Positions 8,031-16,429 of a stretch of DNA of 38,486 nucleotides are shown piece by piece. Under the pieces are notes generated by a model, which saw only the letters and a program-made list of their open reading frames with translations, was not told the origin of the DNA and searched no databases. Each line of letters begins with the position of its first letter. Position 1 is the first letter of the stretch. The stretch lies in assembly GCA_902558375.1 (NCBI GenBank), contig CACEDQ010000010.1, forward strand, positions 1 through 38,486, written 5' to 3'. Position numbers and translations under genes: made by a program. Source of the stretch: an uncultured SAR86 cluster bacterium. GTDB lineage: Bacteria > Pseudomonadota > Gammaproteobacteria > Magnimaribacterales > D2472.

Positions 8031-8628
8031 GATCCCTCTCAAGGGAAGATAAACTATCTAAAAATCCAGATCTTTTAAATACTTCTTTTTGATAATCTAA
8101 GAGAGGTTTTAAGTGTCTGTTAACAGGAAGCTTAATGCCTATAGAAGGAAGTCTCCAAAGAATAGGTGCAAAGCAACAATCTACAAGAGTAAACTCATCG
8201 CTCATAAAAAATTTGAATTCTTTAAAAGTTGGAGCAATTGAAGATATTTCATGCAAGAGCTCTTCTCTCAACTTTAATAACTCTTTTTCGGGAAGCTCTC
8301 CTGCTATTAATGTGTCTACAATTGGGCACCATTCTCTGTCTATGCGTAACATTAAAGTTCTGCTGTTTGCCCTTGCCACGGGATATACAGGAAGCAGTGG
8401 CGGGTGTGGAAACCTTTCGTCTAAATATTCCATCATTACTGAAGGATCATGGATTGCAAGTTCTCTGTCAACGAGAATTGGCAACTTATGATAAGGGCTT
8501 ATTGAAAGAATATCTTCAGGAGTTTCTTCAGGTTTAGCCTCATGAATTTCAGCAGTAATATCTTTTTCAGCTAATACAATTCTAACTCTTTGGCTATAAT
8601 GGTCATCTCTGTCTGAATATAAAATCAT
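8017..8628 (-). CDS. sspA: Stringent starvation protein A (RNA-polymerase-associated, GST fold)
   Basis: GST-fold protein that binds RNA polymerase and helps survival in starvation and acid; it has no known catalytic activity. It has 203 residues: thioredoxin-like N-domain (about 1-78) with QRVRIVLAEKDI, the LPILVDRELAIHD strand, and the SspA hallmark MEYLDERFPHPPLLPVYPV (68-86), then an all-helical C-domain. A strong Shine-Dalgarno AGGGGA lies before the ATG. It follows petC by 13 nt as in many gammaproteobacteria, but sspB, normally next, is missing; a convergent lipoprotein gene runs into its 3' end. Confidence 0.93.
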   Translation of the reverse strand: MILYSDRDDHYSQRVRIVLAEKDITAEIHEAKPEETPEDILSISPYHKLPILVDRELAIHDPSVMMEYLDERFPHPPLLPVYPVARANSRTLMLRIDREWCPIVDTLIAGELPEKELLKLREELLHEISSIAPTFKEFKFFMSDEFTLVDCCFAPILWRLPSIGIKLPVNRHLKPLLDYQKEVFKRSGFLDSLSSLERDLKED

Positions 8629-8641
8629 ATCATTCCCCTAA

Positions 8642-9478
8642 TTATTTATGATAATCCTTGTGGTACTCTCTATAGAGCAAGGCTGAAAGTGCAGTAAAAA
8701 TTAAAAAATAAAAAATTACGTACCAACCCATTCTTTCTCTTTGGGCTTTAGCTGGTTCGCCGACATATACAAGAAAGTTGGTTAGGTCATAGATTAAGCT
8801 GTCAAACTCTTCTTTATTTAGTTCACCTGAGCCCTCATCTACTTTTAGATATCCACACTTTTCTTTAGTTATGGTATTACCAAAATTGTCTCTTTTTTCA
8901 CCACCATTTTTTGCAATAACTGGAACATCTTTACAAACCAACTTTTGATTTCCTTGCAAAGCCATCAAAACATTAGGCATTGCAGTTCCAGGATAGACTA
9001 AATTATTAACTCCATACTGTTTAGACGCGTCCTCATAATATGCTCTTAGGTATGAGTATATCCAATCGTCTCCCCTTACTCTGCTTACCAACGTAAGATC
9101 TGGAGGAGCAACACCAAACCACTGTGCCGATTGTTCTTTTGACATAGATCCAACCATCAAATCACCAGGCTTTATAGATTTATCAAAGACAAGATTATCA
9201 AAAAATATTTCTTCTGGTATTTGAAGATCTGTAGATACTCTGCCCCATCTTGAATATTGAAGTGAATGACAACCATAGCAATAATTTAAAAATGTTGATG
9301 CACCCCTTTGAAGTGAAGCCATATCATTTAAAGAATATTTAAATTCATCACACTCACCATAATCTTTACATGGTCCACCTTCAGCTGCATCTATACTGTT
9401 GATAGATATTAACAAGCCAAGAACAACAAAAAATCTGCTGAGCTTAATATTCAAAATGTTTAATTGCTTTTCAATCAT
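8642..9478 (-). CDS. petC: Cytochrome c1 of the bc1 complex
   Basis: Membrane-anchored c-type haem subunit of ubiquinol-cytochrome c reductase, passing electrons from the Rieske centre to soluble cytochrome c. It has 278 residues. An N-terminal signal sequence (about 12-32, ending near DAAEGG) precedes the haem site CYGCH (67-71); the axial Met is in PGTAMPNVLM. A C-terminal membrane helix (about 252-270, YVIFYFLIFTALSALLY) anchors it. The start overlaps the petB stop as ATGA (4 nt). Confidence 0.96.
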   Translation of the reverse strand: MIEKQLNILNIKLSRFFVVLGLLISINSIDAAEGGPCKDYGECDEFKYSLNDMASLQRGASTFLNYCYGCHSLQYSRWGRVSTDLQIPEEIFFDNLVFDKSIKPGDLMVGSMSKEQSAQWFGVAPPDLTLVSRVRGDDWIYSYLRAYYEDASKQYGVNNLVYPGTAMPNVLMALQGNQKLVCKDVPVIAKNGGEKRDNFGNTITKEKCGYLKVDEGSGELNKEEFDSLIYDLTNFLVYVGEPAKAQRERMGWYVIFYFLIFTALSALLYREYHKDYHK

Positions 9479-10692
9479 AGTCGTTTTGGTACTTCTAATG
9501 TCTTTTCATATTTTGTATAAATTGGCATTAATAAGAAAAATGCAAAATAAATTACCGTACAAATTACACTCATTGTTTTTCTTACTTCAGTAACACTGAC
9601 AGTGCCCAAATATCCTAAAGTTATAAAGCTAATACCAAATAAGGCTAAAGCTACTTTGCTGTATATGCCTTTATATCTAATTGATGCAACTTTACTTTTA
9701 TCCAACCATGGCACTACAAATAAAATTGCAACTGCTGATCCCATAACAATCAATCCACCTAATTTATCTGGAACAGCTCTCAACATCGCATAATATGGAG
9801 AGTAGTACCAAACAGGAGCAATATGTTCTGGAGTTACTAGCGGATTAGCTTCTTCAAAGTTTGCCATTTCAATAAAGTAGCCACCTCCTTCAGGGAAGAA
9901 GAACATAATAATTGCAAATACTGTCATGAAAACACCAATACCAACTAATGCATTTAAGACTTTATATGGAAAGAAAGGAACACTATCTAAGGGAACACCG
10001 TCATCATCTAAGTGTTCTTCAATATCAACACCTTCAGGATTGCCTGCTCCAACTTCATGTAATGCTACTAGATGTAAAAAAACTAAAGCTATAAGAACTA
10101 GAGGTAATGCAACAACATGCAGAGCGAAGAATCTAGATACTGTTATACCAGATATATAATAGTCACCTCTAATCCATAATTCTAAGGATTCTCCTATGTA
10201 TGGTATGGCTCCAAACAGAGAAATAATAACCTGAGCACCCCAATATGACATTTGACCGTAAGGAAGAACGTATCCTAAAAATCCTTCTGCCATCATTGCT
10301 AGATATATTGTGCATCCAAAAATCCAAACCAACTCTTTGGGTTTTTGATATGAGCCATATAACAAACCTCTAAACATGTGGAGATACACAACAGCAAAAA
10401 ACATTGATGCACCTGTGGTGTGCATGTATCTTATAACCCAGCCATAATCAACATCACGCATAATATATTCTATTGATGCAAATGCTTCCTCTTCAGTATT
10501 TGAATAAGGCATTATTAACCATATTCCAGAAACAATTTGGATAATTAATACGACAGATGCCAATGCTCCAAACAGATACCAAAAGTTAACTTTTGAAGGA
10601 ACTGGATGCTTCGATAAGTGTCTTTCAAATGTATTGGATACAGGCAGTCTGCTGTTAACCCAACCAAATAATTTTCCAACCATTTCGCTCAT
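9475..10692 (-). CDS. petB: Cytochrome b of the bc1 complex
   Basis: Eight-helix inner-membrane subunit carrying two b haems and both quinone sites. It has 405 residues. Paired histidines for the haems are visible in helix B (RYMHTTGASMFF then YLHMFRG) and helix D (ALHVVALPL then FLHLVALHEVG). The Qo-site motif reads PVWY rather than the mitochondrial PEWY; PVWY is what I recall for beta/gammaproteobacteria and is not taken as a defect. Start and petA stop share one base; the stop overlaps petC by 4 nt, so petABC are tightly coupled. Confidence 0.97.
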   Translation of the reverse strand: MSEMVGKLFGWVNSRLPVSNTFERHLSKHPVPSKVNFWYLFGALASVVLIIQIVSGIWLIMPYSNTEEEAFASIEYIMRDVDYGWVIRYMHTTGASMFFAVVYLHMFRGLLYGSYQKPKELVWIFGCTIYLAMMAEGFLGYVLPYGQMSYWGAQVIISLFGAIPYIGESLELWIRGDYYISGITVSRFFALHVVALPLVLIALVFLHLVALHEVGAGNPEGVDIEEHLDDDGVPLDSVPFFPYKVLNALVGIGVFMTVFAIIMFFFPEGGGYFIEMANFEEANPLVTPEHIAPVWYYSPYYAMLRAVPDKLGGLIVMGSAVAILFVVPWLDKSKVASIRYKGIYSKVALALFGISFITLGYLGTVSVTEVRKTMSVICTVIYFAFFLLMPIYTKYEKTLEVPKRL

Positions 10693-11276
10693 TAGGCTGT
10701 TCCTCCGTCTTCACCGATTGTTAAAATTGAGCCATCAAAAAAATGAGGAGGTACTGGAAGATTGGTTGGTGCAGGAACACCTTTATAAACTCTTCCAACC
10801 ATATCAAACATTGACCCATGACAAGGACAAAAGAAACCCCCAGCCCAAGATGCATCCCATGGCTTTGGCTCTACTTCAGGATGGTATTTAGGAGAACATC
10901 CTAAATGGGTGCAAACTCCTACCATAACAGTGTATTCACTACTTTTTGATCTGGTTGGATTTTGACCTTTGTATGGCTCTTCAATTTGGTCAGAATTTGG
11001 ATCAGCCAATTTAGGTAAAGCTGAATCGATATTCTCTAAACTTTCTTTAGTGTGACGAACAACAAATACTGGCTGCTTCCTCCATGCTACTTGAATTTGT
11101 TGTCCATATTGCATCTTAGATACATCTAATTTAACAGATGCTCCTGCTGCTTTTGCTTTAGCGCTTGGGTTCCAAGCAGCGATAAATGGAGTAGCCGCAA
11201 AAGGAATACCTGATAAACCAACTGCGCTTGTTAAACCTATTAAAACCTTTCTTCTAGTATTGTCTTTTTCTTGCAT
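10692..11276 (-). CDS. petA: Rieske iron-sulfur protein of the bc1 complex
   Basis: [2Fe-2S] subunit that takes the first electron from ubiquinol at the Qo site. It has 194 residues. An N-terminal twin-arginine start (TRRKVL, 8-13) leads into a hydrophobic segment (about 12-35) that serves as Tat-dependent membrane anchor. Cluster ligands sit in CTHLGC (122-127) and CPCHGS (150-155). An AAGG Shine-Dalgarno lies about 6 nt before the ATG at 11276. It has its own extended -10 promoter in the 82-nt gap after rpsI. Confidence 0.97.
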   Translation of the reverse strand: MQEKDNTRRKVLIGLTSAVGLSGIPFAATPFIAAWNPSAKAKAAGASVKLDVSKMQYGQQIQVAWRKQPVFVVRHTKESLENIDSALPKLADPNSDQIEEPYKGQNPTRSKSSEYTVMVGVCTHLGCSPKYHPEVEPKPWDASWAGGFFCPCHGSMFDMVGRVYKGVPAPTNLPVPPHFFDGSILTIGEDGGTA

Positions 11277-11320
11277 TAGACCTTTGTGTGCTTTGACTTT
11301 AGTAATAAAAAAACCAGCGA

Positions 11321-11329
11321 ATTATACCA
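11321..11329 (-). promoter_or_regulatory. Extended -10 promoter of petABC
   Basis: The minus strand reads TGGTATAAT (11329-11321), a TGn-extended perfect -10. No good -35 is seen, which is common for extended -10 promoters. The start point would be near 11314, leaving a leader of about 38 nt that contains the petA Shine-Dalgarno. This separates petABC from rplM-rpsI transcription. Confidence 0.6.
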
Positions 11330-11358
11330 CTAATTTATAAGAAAAAATTTGAAAAAAA

Positions 11359-11751
11359 TTAACGTTTTGAAAACTGCTTACTTTTTCTTGCCTTAACTAG
11401 ACCAGGTTTCTTTCTTTCAACTTTTCTAGGGTCTCTAGTAAGCAAGCCTGCACTTTTAAGTTGTGGTCTTAGTTCTTCATCATACGAAATAAGAGCTCTA
11501 GAAATACCATGTCTAATTGCTCCTGCCTGTCCAAAACTACCACCACCCTTAACTTTAATATTGATGTCAACCTTGTCTGTTAATTCGGTCATTTCAAGAG
11601 GTTGCATAACCAACATTTGAGCAACCTTACGTCCAAAATATACATCTAAATCTCTGTCATTAACTTTTATGTTACCTTTTCCAGATGAGAGATATATTCT
11701 TGCTGAAGATGTTTTTCTTCTGCCTGTAGCATAATGTGTTTCTGTAGTCAT
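11359..11751 (-). CDS. rpsI: 30S ribosomal protein S9
   Basis: Small-subunit protein whose basic C-terminal tail reaches the P-site tRNA. It has 130 residues from the ATG at 11751. The N-terminus [15 protein letters not shown] and the C-terminal [17 protein letters not shown] are typical, with the universally conserved terminal Lys-Arg. A longer in-frame start five codons upstream is rejected because the family begins just before YATGRRK and the chosen ATG forms an ATGA overlap with the rplM stop. Confidence 0.98.
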   Translation of the reverse strand: MTTETHYATGRRKTSSARIYLSSGKGNIKVNDRDLDVYFGRKVAQMLVMQPLEMTELTDKVDINIKVKGGGSFGQAGAIRHGISRALISYDEELRPQLKSAGLLTRDPRKVERKKPGLVKARKSKQFSKR

Positions 11752-12182
11752 AAAGATGGATTCCATTCAATTGGCTGTTGCGATTCATGGTCATGAACTG
11801 GGCCGCTAAAAACTTTTAATTTTTTTATCATAGCTTTACCAAGTTTATTTTTTGGTAACATTCCTTTAACAGCTTCTTCTATAATTCTTTCTGGAAACTT
11901 TTCATTCATCTCCCTAAAAGTTTTTGTTTTAAGTCCACCTGGGTATAAAGAATGTGTATGATATTTCTTGTCAGTGTATTTTGCGCCTGTAACCTTAATT
12001 TTCTCAGCATTGACGACAATAACATAATCACCACCATCAGTATGTGGAGTAAAAGTTGGTTTATCTTTTCCTCTAATTTTGTCAGCAATTTTTGTAGATA
12101 GTCTTCCTAAGATTTTGTCAGAAGCATCAACTACATACCATTGTCTTTCAATATTTTCTTTCTTAAGTGAGAATGTTTTCAT
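11748..12182 (-). CDS. rplM: 50S ribosomal protein L13
   Basis: Early-assembling large-subunit protein. It has 144 residues from the ATG at 12182, whose MKTFS start matches the family; another ATG two codons upstream (12188) is possible. Conserved segments [28 protein letters not shown] and [12 protein letters not shown] are present. It is first gene of rplM-rpsI, with a 4-nt overlap to rpsI. In E. coli L13 represses this operon; a short leader palindrome is present here (12196-12211), but a regulatory role is only a guess. Confidence 0.97.
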   Translation of the reverse strand: MKTFSLKKENIERQWYVVDASDKILGRLSTKIADKIRGKDKPTFTPHTDGGDYVIVVNAEKIKVTGAKYTDKKYHTHSLYPGGLKTKTFREMNEKFPERIIEEAVKGMLPKNKLGKAMIKKLKVFSGPVHDHESQQPIEWNPSL

Positions 12183-12195
12183 AATCATATTTTTC

Positions 12196-12234
12196 TAAGA
12201 TGCGAATCTTAATGTTTAGAACAAAAATTAGCAA
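12196..12234 (-). promoter_or_regulatory. Possible rplM promoter with a small palindrome
   Basis: On the minus strand TTGCTA (12234-12229), a 17-nt spacer and TAAGAT (12211-12206) form a modest sigma-70-like promoter. The -10 is the first arm of a 6+4+6 palindrome (TAAGAT, four-base loop, ATCTTA; 12211-12196). If the start point lies near 12199 the palindrome is operator DNA rather than leader RNA. Both matches are only four of six per hexamer. Confidence 0.3.
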
Positions 12235-12252
12235 TATTTAGTGAATAAATAT

Positions 12253-13284
12253 TTAAATTAAATACTCATTTGTTTGCATTTCTATTAACCTACTAAGACA
12301 TCTTTCCCATAAAATTTTTAACTTTGTATCTTTATATAGTTCTTGATTTTCTATCTCATTAAGAAAGAATTTAATTTTAGTTTTATCTCGATAACATATA
12401 TCAATAAAAGAAATAAATCTTCTAACAATATCAGCTGAATCATCGTTGCACTTTATGAAATCACTAAGAAATATCCAATCATTATTTCTTGAAATCTCTA
12501 TATAGTCTCTGTTGCCATTGGGTTCGCTAAAAAATTCAGAAAAAGATATCCAAATAAAATTTTTACTATTACCTTTGCATGAGAAGTTGCGGCCGTTAAC
12601 CTTAAAAAAATTTTTCTTAAAATCTACGTTTTGAAAATTATTATTAATAAGATCTTTGATATCATTTTTTGAAAAAGAGACCTTATTTTTTCCCTCATTA
12701 AGGTTGACTATATTCAATGTTCTGTAATCAATGAGGCTATTTAGCTCATGGATATATAAAAAATTCTGTAAATTCTTCATTGAATCAATAAATTTTTTTC
12801 TTTGTAAGCCATTTTTATATAGATTATCTGGATGTGAATTTGAGGTGATATATAAATATATACCTCCCTCAATTAATTTCTGAAGAATGTTTCCAATAAT
12901 CATTGCATCTGCAATATCTTCTACTTGAAATTCATCAATAAAAATTACTTTATATCTTTTGCATATGAATTTTGAAATCTCATCAATGGGATTTTTTTTA
13001 CCAGAATACTGAGAAAACATATCATGGATGAAGTGCATAAAATCTATGTAATGAAAATATTTTTTAGCTGAACTTAAACTTTCAAAAAAAGACTTAGCAA
13101 TCAATGTTTTGCCTCTTCCAACTTTACCCCATATGTAAAATCCATTTATGTTATGTTTATCTCTAATGGAAAATAATTTTTTTTCTTTTGGAGCATATTT
13201 ATCCATAAACATAAGCATATCTAATTGAGCCAAATCAAGCTCAACGCCTTGGTTTTTTAAATTATCAATGATATTTTGAGTCAT
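12253..13284 (-). CDS. zapE: Cell division ATPase ZapE (AFG1 family)
   Basis: AAA-type ATPase associated with the Z-ring under stress; the mitochondrial homologue AFG1/LACE1 is involved in respiratory-protein turnover. It has 343 residues from the ATG at 13284. Walker A is GKVGRGKT (53-60), Walker B VIFIDEFQV (113-121) with the family FQVEDIADAM, followed by a TSN sensor segment and NGLQRKKF. A TTG seven codons upstream is rejected. The neighbours rplM-rpsI downstream and a degS-type protease divergent are as in E. coli. Only 6 bp separate its start from that of degS, so promoters must lie inside the opposite genes. Confidence 0.93.
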   Translation of the reverse strand: MTQNIIDNLKNQGVELDLAQLDMLMFMDKYAPKEKKLFSIRDKHNINGFYIWGKVGRGKTLIAKSFFESLSSAKKYFHYIDFMHFIHDMFSQYSGKKNPIDEISKFICKRYKVIFIDEFQVEDIADAMIIGNILQKLIEGGIYLYITSNSHPDNLYKNGLQRKKFIDSMKNLQNFLYIHELNSLIDYRTLNIVNLNEGKNKVSFSKNDIKDLINNNFQNVDFKKNFFKVNGRNFSCKGNSKNFIWISFSEFFSEPNGNRDYIEISRNNDWIFLSDFIKCNDDSADIVRRFISFIDICYRDKTKIKFFLNEIENQELYKDTKLKILWERCLSRLIEMQTNEYLI

Positions 13285-13290
13285 ATAATT

Positions 13291-14280
13291 ATGAATTTTA
13301 TACAAAGATCTAAAATAAACTATTTATTTGTTATTTTAATAACAATATTTTTATCATGGCAATTTTTCTCAACTGATAAAAATAAATTTATTTCTGCCAC
13401 AAATAACTCTATTGAATCTGTGGTTACAATACATTCTTATAATAATCGTGCTTATACAAATAACAATGTTGGCTCTGGGGTTGTTTTTTCTGAAGATGGT
13501 TACATTGTTACAAACTTTCATGTCATTTCTGGTAACCAATTCACAAAAGTGAAGCTAAATAATGGCCAGGAGTACGAGGCTAATTTAATTGGGGGTGATA
13601 GAAATGCTGATATTGCAATTTTAAAAATAAACACTACCAACTCGCTGAAACCAATTAAAATCTCCGATAGTAATGATCTTAAAATAGGAGATAAAGTCCT
13701 AGCCATTGGTAACCCCTATGGTATTGGAATTTCTGTTTCAAGTGGAATAGTTAGTGCTACTGGAAGAGATTACGGTAACCCATATTTAGAATTAATTCAG
13801 ACTGATGCAGCAATAAACCCAGGAAATTCTGGGGGAGCATTAATTAATGAAAATGGTAATTTGATTGGTATCAATACAAAAATATTTTCTAGAACAGGTG
13901 CCTATCAAGGACTTGGTTTTGCCATTCCATCAAATATTGTTGTGCAAATTGCATCAGAACTCATAAAGTATGGAAAAATAAGATCTGGATGGATAGGTAA
14001 CTTTAGAGTAGCTCCAATAAGGTTAATATTAGAAAATAAATTTGTTAATGGTCTGAGAATAGTTGAAATTGATAATTATGGTCCCCTTTTTGAAAAAGGC
14101 GTGAAAATAAACGACATCATTATAAAAATAAATGATGAGCAGAGTAATTGGAATACCCTCACCTCTTCACTTAAGTTTGCAAGTTTAGGTAATGATATTA
14201 AATTCAATGTCTTAACTTCTAATAATAAATCCAAGATTATAGTAATCAGTTCAAAGGAAATTATAGAGTTAGCTAGGTAA
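13291..14280 (+). CDS. degS: Membrane-anchored DegS-like periplasmic serine protease
   Basis: HtrA-family protease that in E. coli senses misfolded porins through its PDZ domain and cleaves RseA to release sigma-E. It has 329 residues. An N-terminal uncleaved membrane anchor (about 11-25), trypsin-like domain with catalytic triad His77 (TNFHVI), Asp107 (ADIAIL) and Ser180 (GNSGGAL), then a single PDZ domain (about 232-320). One PDZ plus an anchor fits DegS rather than DegP/DegQ. The loop between GGAL and GFAIP is shorter than in E. coli DegS. No RseA or RpoE is in this window. The ATG at 13291 is used; an upstream TTG would lie inside zapE. Its 3' end overlaps murA by 12 nt. Confidence 0.88.
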   Translation: MNFIQRSKINYLFVILITIFLSWQFFSTDKNKFISATNNSIESVVTIHSYNNRAYTNNNVGSGVVFSEDGYIVTNFHVISGNQFTKVKLNNGQEYEANLIGGDRNADIAILKINTTNSLKPIKISDSNDLKIGDKVLAIGNPYGIGISVSSGIVSATGRDYGNPYLELIQTDAAINPGNSGGALINENGNLIGINTKIFSRTGAYQGLGFAIPSNIVVQIASELIKYGKIRSGWIGNFRVAPIRLILENKFVNGLRIVEIDNYGPLFEKGVKINDIIIKINDEQSNWNTLTSSLKFASLGNDIKFNVLTSNNKSKIIVISSKEIIELAR

Positions 14281-15528
14281 CCTAATAATGTTTGCGCCTA
14301 AATAATTTAGCTTTTCTTCAATACGTTCATAGCCTCTATCAATATGATATATCCTATCAACTTTTGTTTCACCTTCAGCACAAAGGCCTGCTAATATTAA
14401 GCTAGCTGAAGCTCTTAAATCTGTAGCCATAACCTCTGCTCCGTATAACCTATCTACCCCTTCAATCGTAGCCTGATTTCCATTTATATTGATGTTGCAA
14501 CCCATTCTGTTTAGTTCTTGAACATGCATAAAACGATTTTCAAATACAGTTTCATAAATATTAGAAACTCCATCCGCTATTGAATTAATTACTGAGAATT
14601 GGGCCTGCATATCAGTAGGAAATTCGGGAAAAGGAGCTGTTGTAATATCTACCGGTTTTGGCTTGTCTCTTAACATTTCAAGGGAAATTGAGTTTTCATT
14701 TGTGTTTACTATAGCGCCAGCTTCTTTAAGCTTGTCGATAACTTTTTTTAGTCTATTAGGATTTATTCCATTTATAGTTATTTTTCCCTTTGTAACAGCA
14801 GCAGCAGCTAGATATGTTCCAGCCTCAATCCTATCAGCAGGTATACTGTGCTCTGTTCCAGATAGTTTATTTACGCCTTCTATCACTATTTTATCAGATC
14901 CGGCCCCTTCAATCTTAGCGCCCATCTCATTCAAAAATTCTGCTAAATCAATAATTTCTGGTTCTCTTGCAACATTTGTTAATTCTGTAATACCCTCAGC
15001 TAAACAAGCTGCCATCATAATATTTTCTGTGCCGGTTACTGTGACACCATCAAATTTAATTTTTGCCCCAACTAATTTTTTTGCACTTGCTTCAATATAG
15101 CCATTTTTTAATGATATTTTTGCACCAAGCTGTTCTAATGCATCCAAGTGATAATTAACGGGTCTGCTACCAATAGCACATCCACCTGGTAGTGCAATTT
15201 TTGCTTCACCATATTTAGCAACCAATGGTCCTAAAACAAGAATTGATGCTCGCATTGTTTTAACTAGTTCGTATCTGGCCTCTTTTTCTTTTATATTATT
15301 TGTTGAGATTGTAAAATCCATATTTTCGTTTAACAAAATTTCACAACCCATCGATCCCAATAACTCAAACATTGTTGTTATATCCTGAAGATAAGGGAGA
15401 TTTTTAAGGACTATACTTTCATCTGAAAGAATAGTTGCTGCTATCATTGGAAGGGCAGCATTTTTAGCACCTGAACATGAAATAGTCCCATTCAAAGGAA
15501 TTCCACCATTTATTAATAATTTTTCCAT
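14269..15528 (-). CDS. murA: UDP-N-acetylglucosamine 1-carboxyvinyltransferase MurA
   Basis: First committed step of peptidoglycan synthesis: enolpyruvyl transfer from PEP to UDP-GlcNAc in the cytoplasm. It has 419 residues, the standard length. SGAKNAALP carries Lys22, and the catalytic Cys117 lies in GGCAIGSRP, the site alkylated by fosfomycin, so this form should be sensitive. The C-terminal DLRASASLILAGL and DRGYERIEEKL segments are typical of the EPSP-synthase fold. The start directly follows the ibaG stop with no gap. Confidence 0.97.
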   Translation of the reverse strand: MEKLLINGGIPLNGTISCSGAKNAALPMIAATILSDESIVLKNLPYLQDITTMFELLGSMGCEILLNENMDFTISTNNIKEKEARYELVKTMRASILVLGPLVAKYGEAKIALPGGCAIGSRPVNYHLDALEQLGAKISLKNGYIEASAKKLVGAKIKFDGVTVTGTENIMMAACLAEGITELTNVAREPEIIDLAEFLNEMGAKIEGAGSDKIVIEGVNKLSGTEHSIPADRIEAGTYLAAAAVTKGKITINGINPNRLKKVIDKLKEAGAIVNTNENSISLEMLRDKPKPVDITTAPFPEFPTDMQAQFSVINSIADGVSNIYETVFENRFMHVQELNRMGCNININGNQATIEGVDRLYGAEVMATDLRASASLILAGLCAEGETKVDRIYHIDRGYERIEEKLNYLGANIIRLPS

Positions 15529-15747
15529 TTATTTTGCCCGAGTTTCAATGCTCAATGCATGTAGTGCACCACTTTCAAATTGTTTTTTAAGTGGCATTAA
15601 AACCATTTTATGTTGTTGAATTAAGTTACAACCTTCAAAGGAAGATGAGATAACTATTAATTTAAGATTGCATTCACTTCCATCAAAAAAACATTCAGCA
15701 TCAGGAATTTCATCGAGAATAATCTCCTTAATTAAACTCTTATCCAC
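15529..15747 (-). CDS. ibaG: BolA-family protein IbaG
   Basis: Small BolA/IbaG (YrbA) protein; relatives bind [2Fe-2S] clusters with monothiol glutaredoxins. It has 72 residues with the class-II KH-like fold. The C-terminal helix/strand GALHALSIETRAK carries the conserved His, and a Cys is present in FEGCNLIQQHKMV. The start codon is GTG at 15747, overlapping the mlaC stop by 8 nt. The mlaC-ibaG-murA order matches E. coli, apart from the missing mlaB. Confidence 0.9.
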   Translation of the reverse strand: MDKSLIKEIILDEIPDAECFFDGSECNLKLIVISSSFEGCNLIQQHKMVLMPLKKQFESGALHALSIETRAK

Positions 15748-16375
15748 TTATTCCTGCATCTCCAGCATCAGATACCCATCCTTCAATTGTTCTTTCAATA
15801 TCACCACCATTTTTATTTGCCAGTGCCTTAAATTGATTTCTAAAAGTAAGGCCTAAATTTACTCCATTGACGATAATATTAACTATTGACCATGTGTTGT
15901 TTTTATTTTTTCTTAATTTATATGAAATGGGATAACTGCTACTGCCGGTATTGAGTTTCTGTTGAACTTCTATTGATGATAAATTCTGAAAATTTTCTTT
16001 CATTACAGGAAAGATTGTTGTAATAGTTTGATCATCCCATTGAGCCAATGTTTCCGAATATGTATTAAGTAGTGAGTCTTTAAAAATTTCAACAAATGCG
16101 TTTCTTTGAGCTGGCGTTGCTGATAAGTAATATTTTTTTCCCATAACACTTGCTGCAACTCTTTTAAAATCAATCATAGGTTCAAATATTTCTTTTATTT
16201 TTGATTCATATAAATCTCTATTTTCTTCAAATAATGATTTGTTATCTTTTAGAGCCATAACCATTTTTTGTGAATTATTTTCTATGAAGATGTATGGATT
16301 CTCTTCTGAGATTAGATTAATTGAGTTAAGAAGAATAACCGATAAAAATAATAATTTTTTAAAAGTCTGTAACAT
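15740..16375 (-). CDS. mlaC: Periplasmic phospholipid shuttle MlaC (Ttg2D family)
   Basis: Soluble lipid carrier moving phospholipids between the outer membrane and the MlaFEDB ABC complex. It has 211 residues. N-terminal signal peptide (about 5-24), then the Tol_Tol_Ttg2 fold with FEPMIDFKRVAASVMGKKYY, the ATPAQRNAFVEIFKDSL segment and WSIVNIIVNGVNLGLTFRNQF, all family hallmarks. The mlaF, mlaE, mlaD and mlaB genes that normally precede or follow it are absent, and kdsD lies directly upstream in the opposite direction. The promoter places the start point at the ATG itself. Confidence 0.9.
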   Translation of the reverse strand: MLQTFKKLLFLSVILLNSINLISEENPYIFIENNSQKMVMALKDNKSLFEENRDLYESKIKEIFEPMIDFKRVAASVMGKKYYLSATPAQRNAFVEIFKDSLLNTYSETLAQWDDQTITTIFPVMKENFQNLSSIEVQQKLNTGSSSYPISYKLRKNKNNTWSIVNIIVNGVNLGLTFRNQFKALANKNGGDIERTIEGWVSDAGDAGISG

Positions 16376-16381
16376 TGTTCT

Positions 16382-16390
16382 ATTATAGCA
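16382..16390 (-). promoter_or_regulatory. Extended -10 promoter of mlaC-ibaG-murA
   Basis: The minus strand reads TGCTATAAT (16390-16382), a TGn-extended perfect -10 six nt from the mlaC ATG. The expected start point therefore coincides with the first base of the start codon, predicting a leaderless mRNA. No convincing -35 is present. Confidence 0.6.
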
Positions 16391-16429
16391 TTTAGAAGAT
16401 AATAAAAATTGAGTAAATCCTCTAAAAAT

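Noticed and set aside
8135-8537. Plus-strand open frames of about 100 codons opposite sspA
   Set aside because: They are shadows of a strongly conserved gene, with no ribosome site and no recognisable protein features.
9475-10692. Qo-site motif of cytochrome b is PVWY instead of PEWY
   Set aside because: PVWY is, from what I know, normal for beta/gammaproteobacterial cytochrome b, so it is not a defect.
11330-11362. T-runs after rpsI as a terminator
   Set aside because: On the minus strand there are T-runs but no stem of useful length or GC content before them.
13276-13305. Longer N-termini for zapE and degS that make the two genes overlap
   Set aside because: Both extensions rely on TTG codons with no Shine-Dalgarno; the downstream ATGs give normal protein starts and a 6-bp gap.
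14663-15100. 145-codon plus-strand frame opposite murA
   Set aside because: Antisense shadow of MurA; its hydrophobic composition follows from the codons of the real gene.
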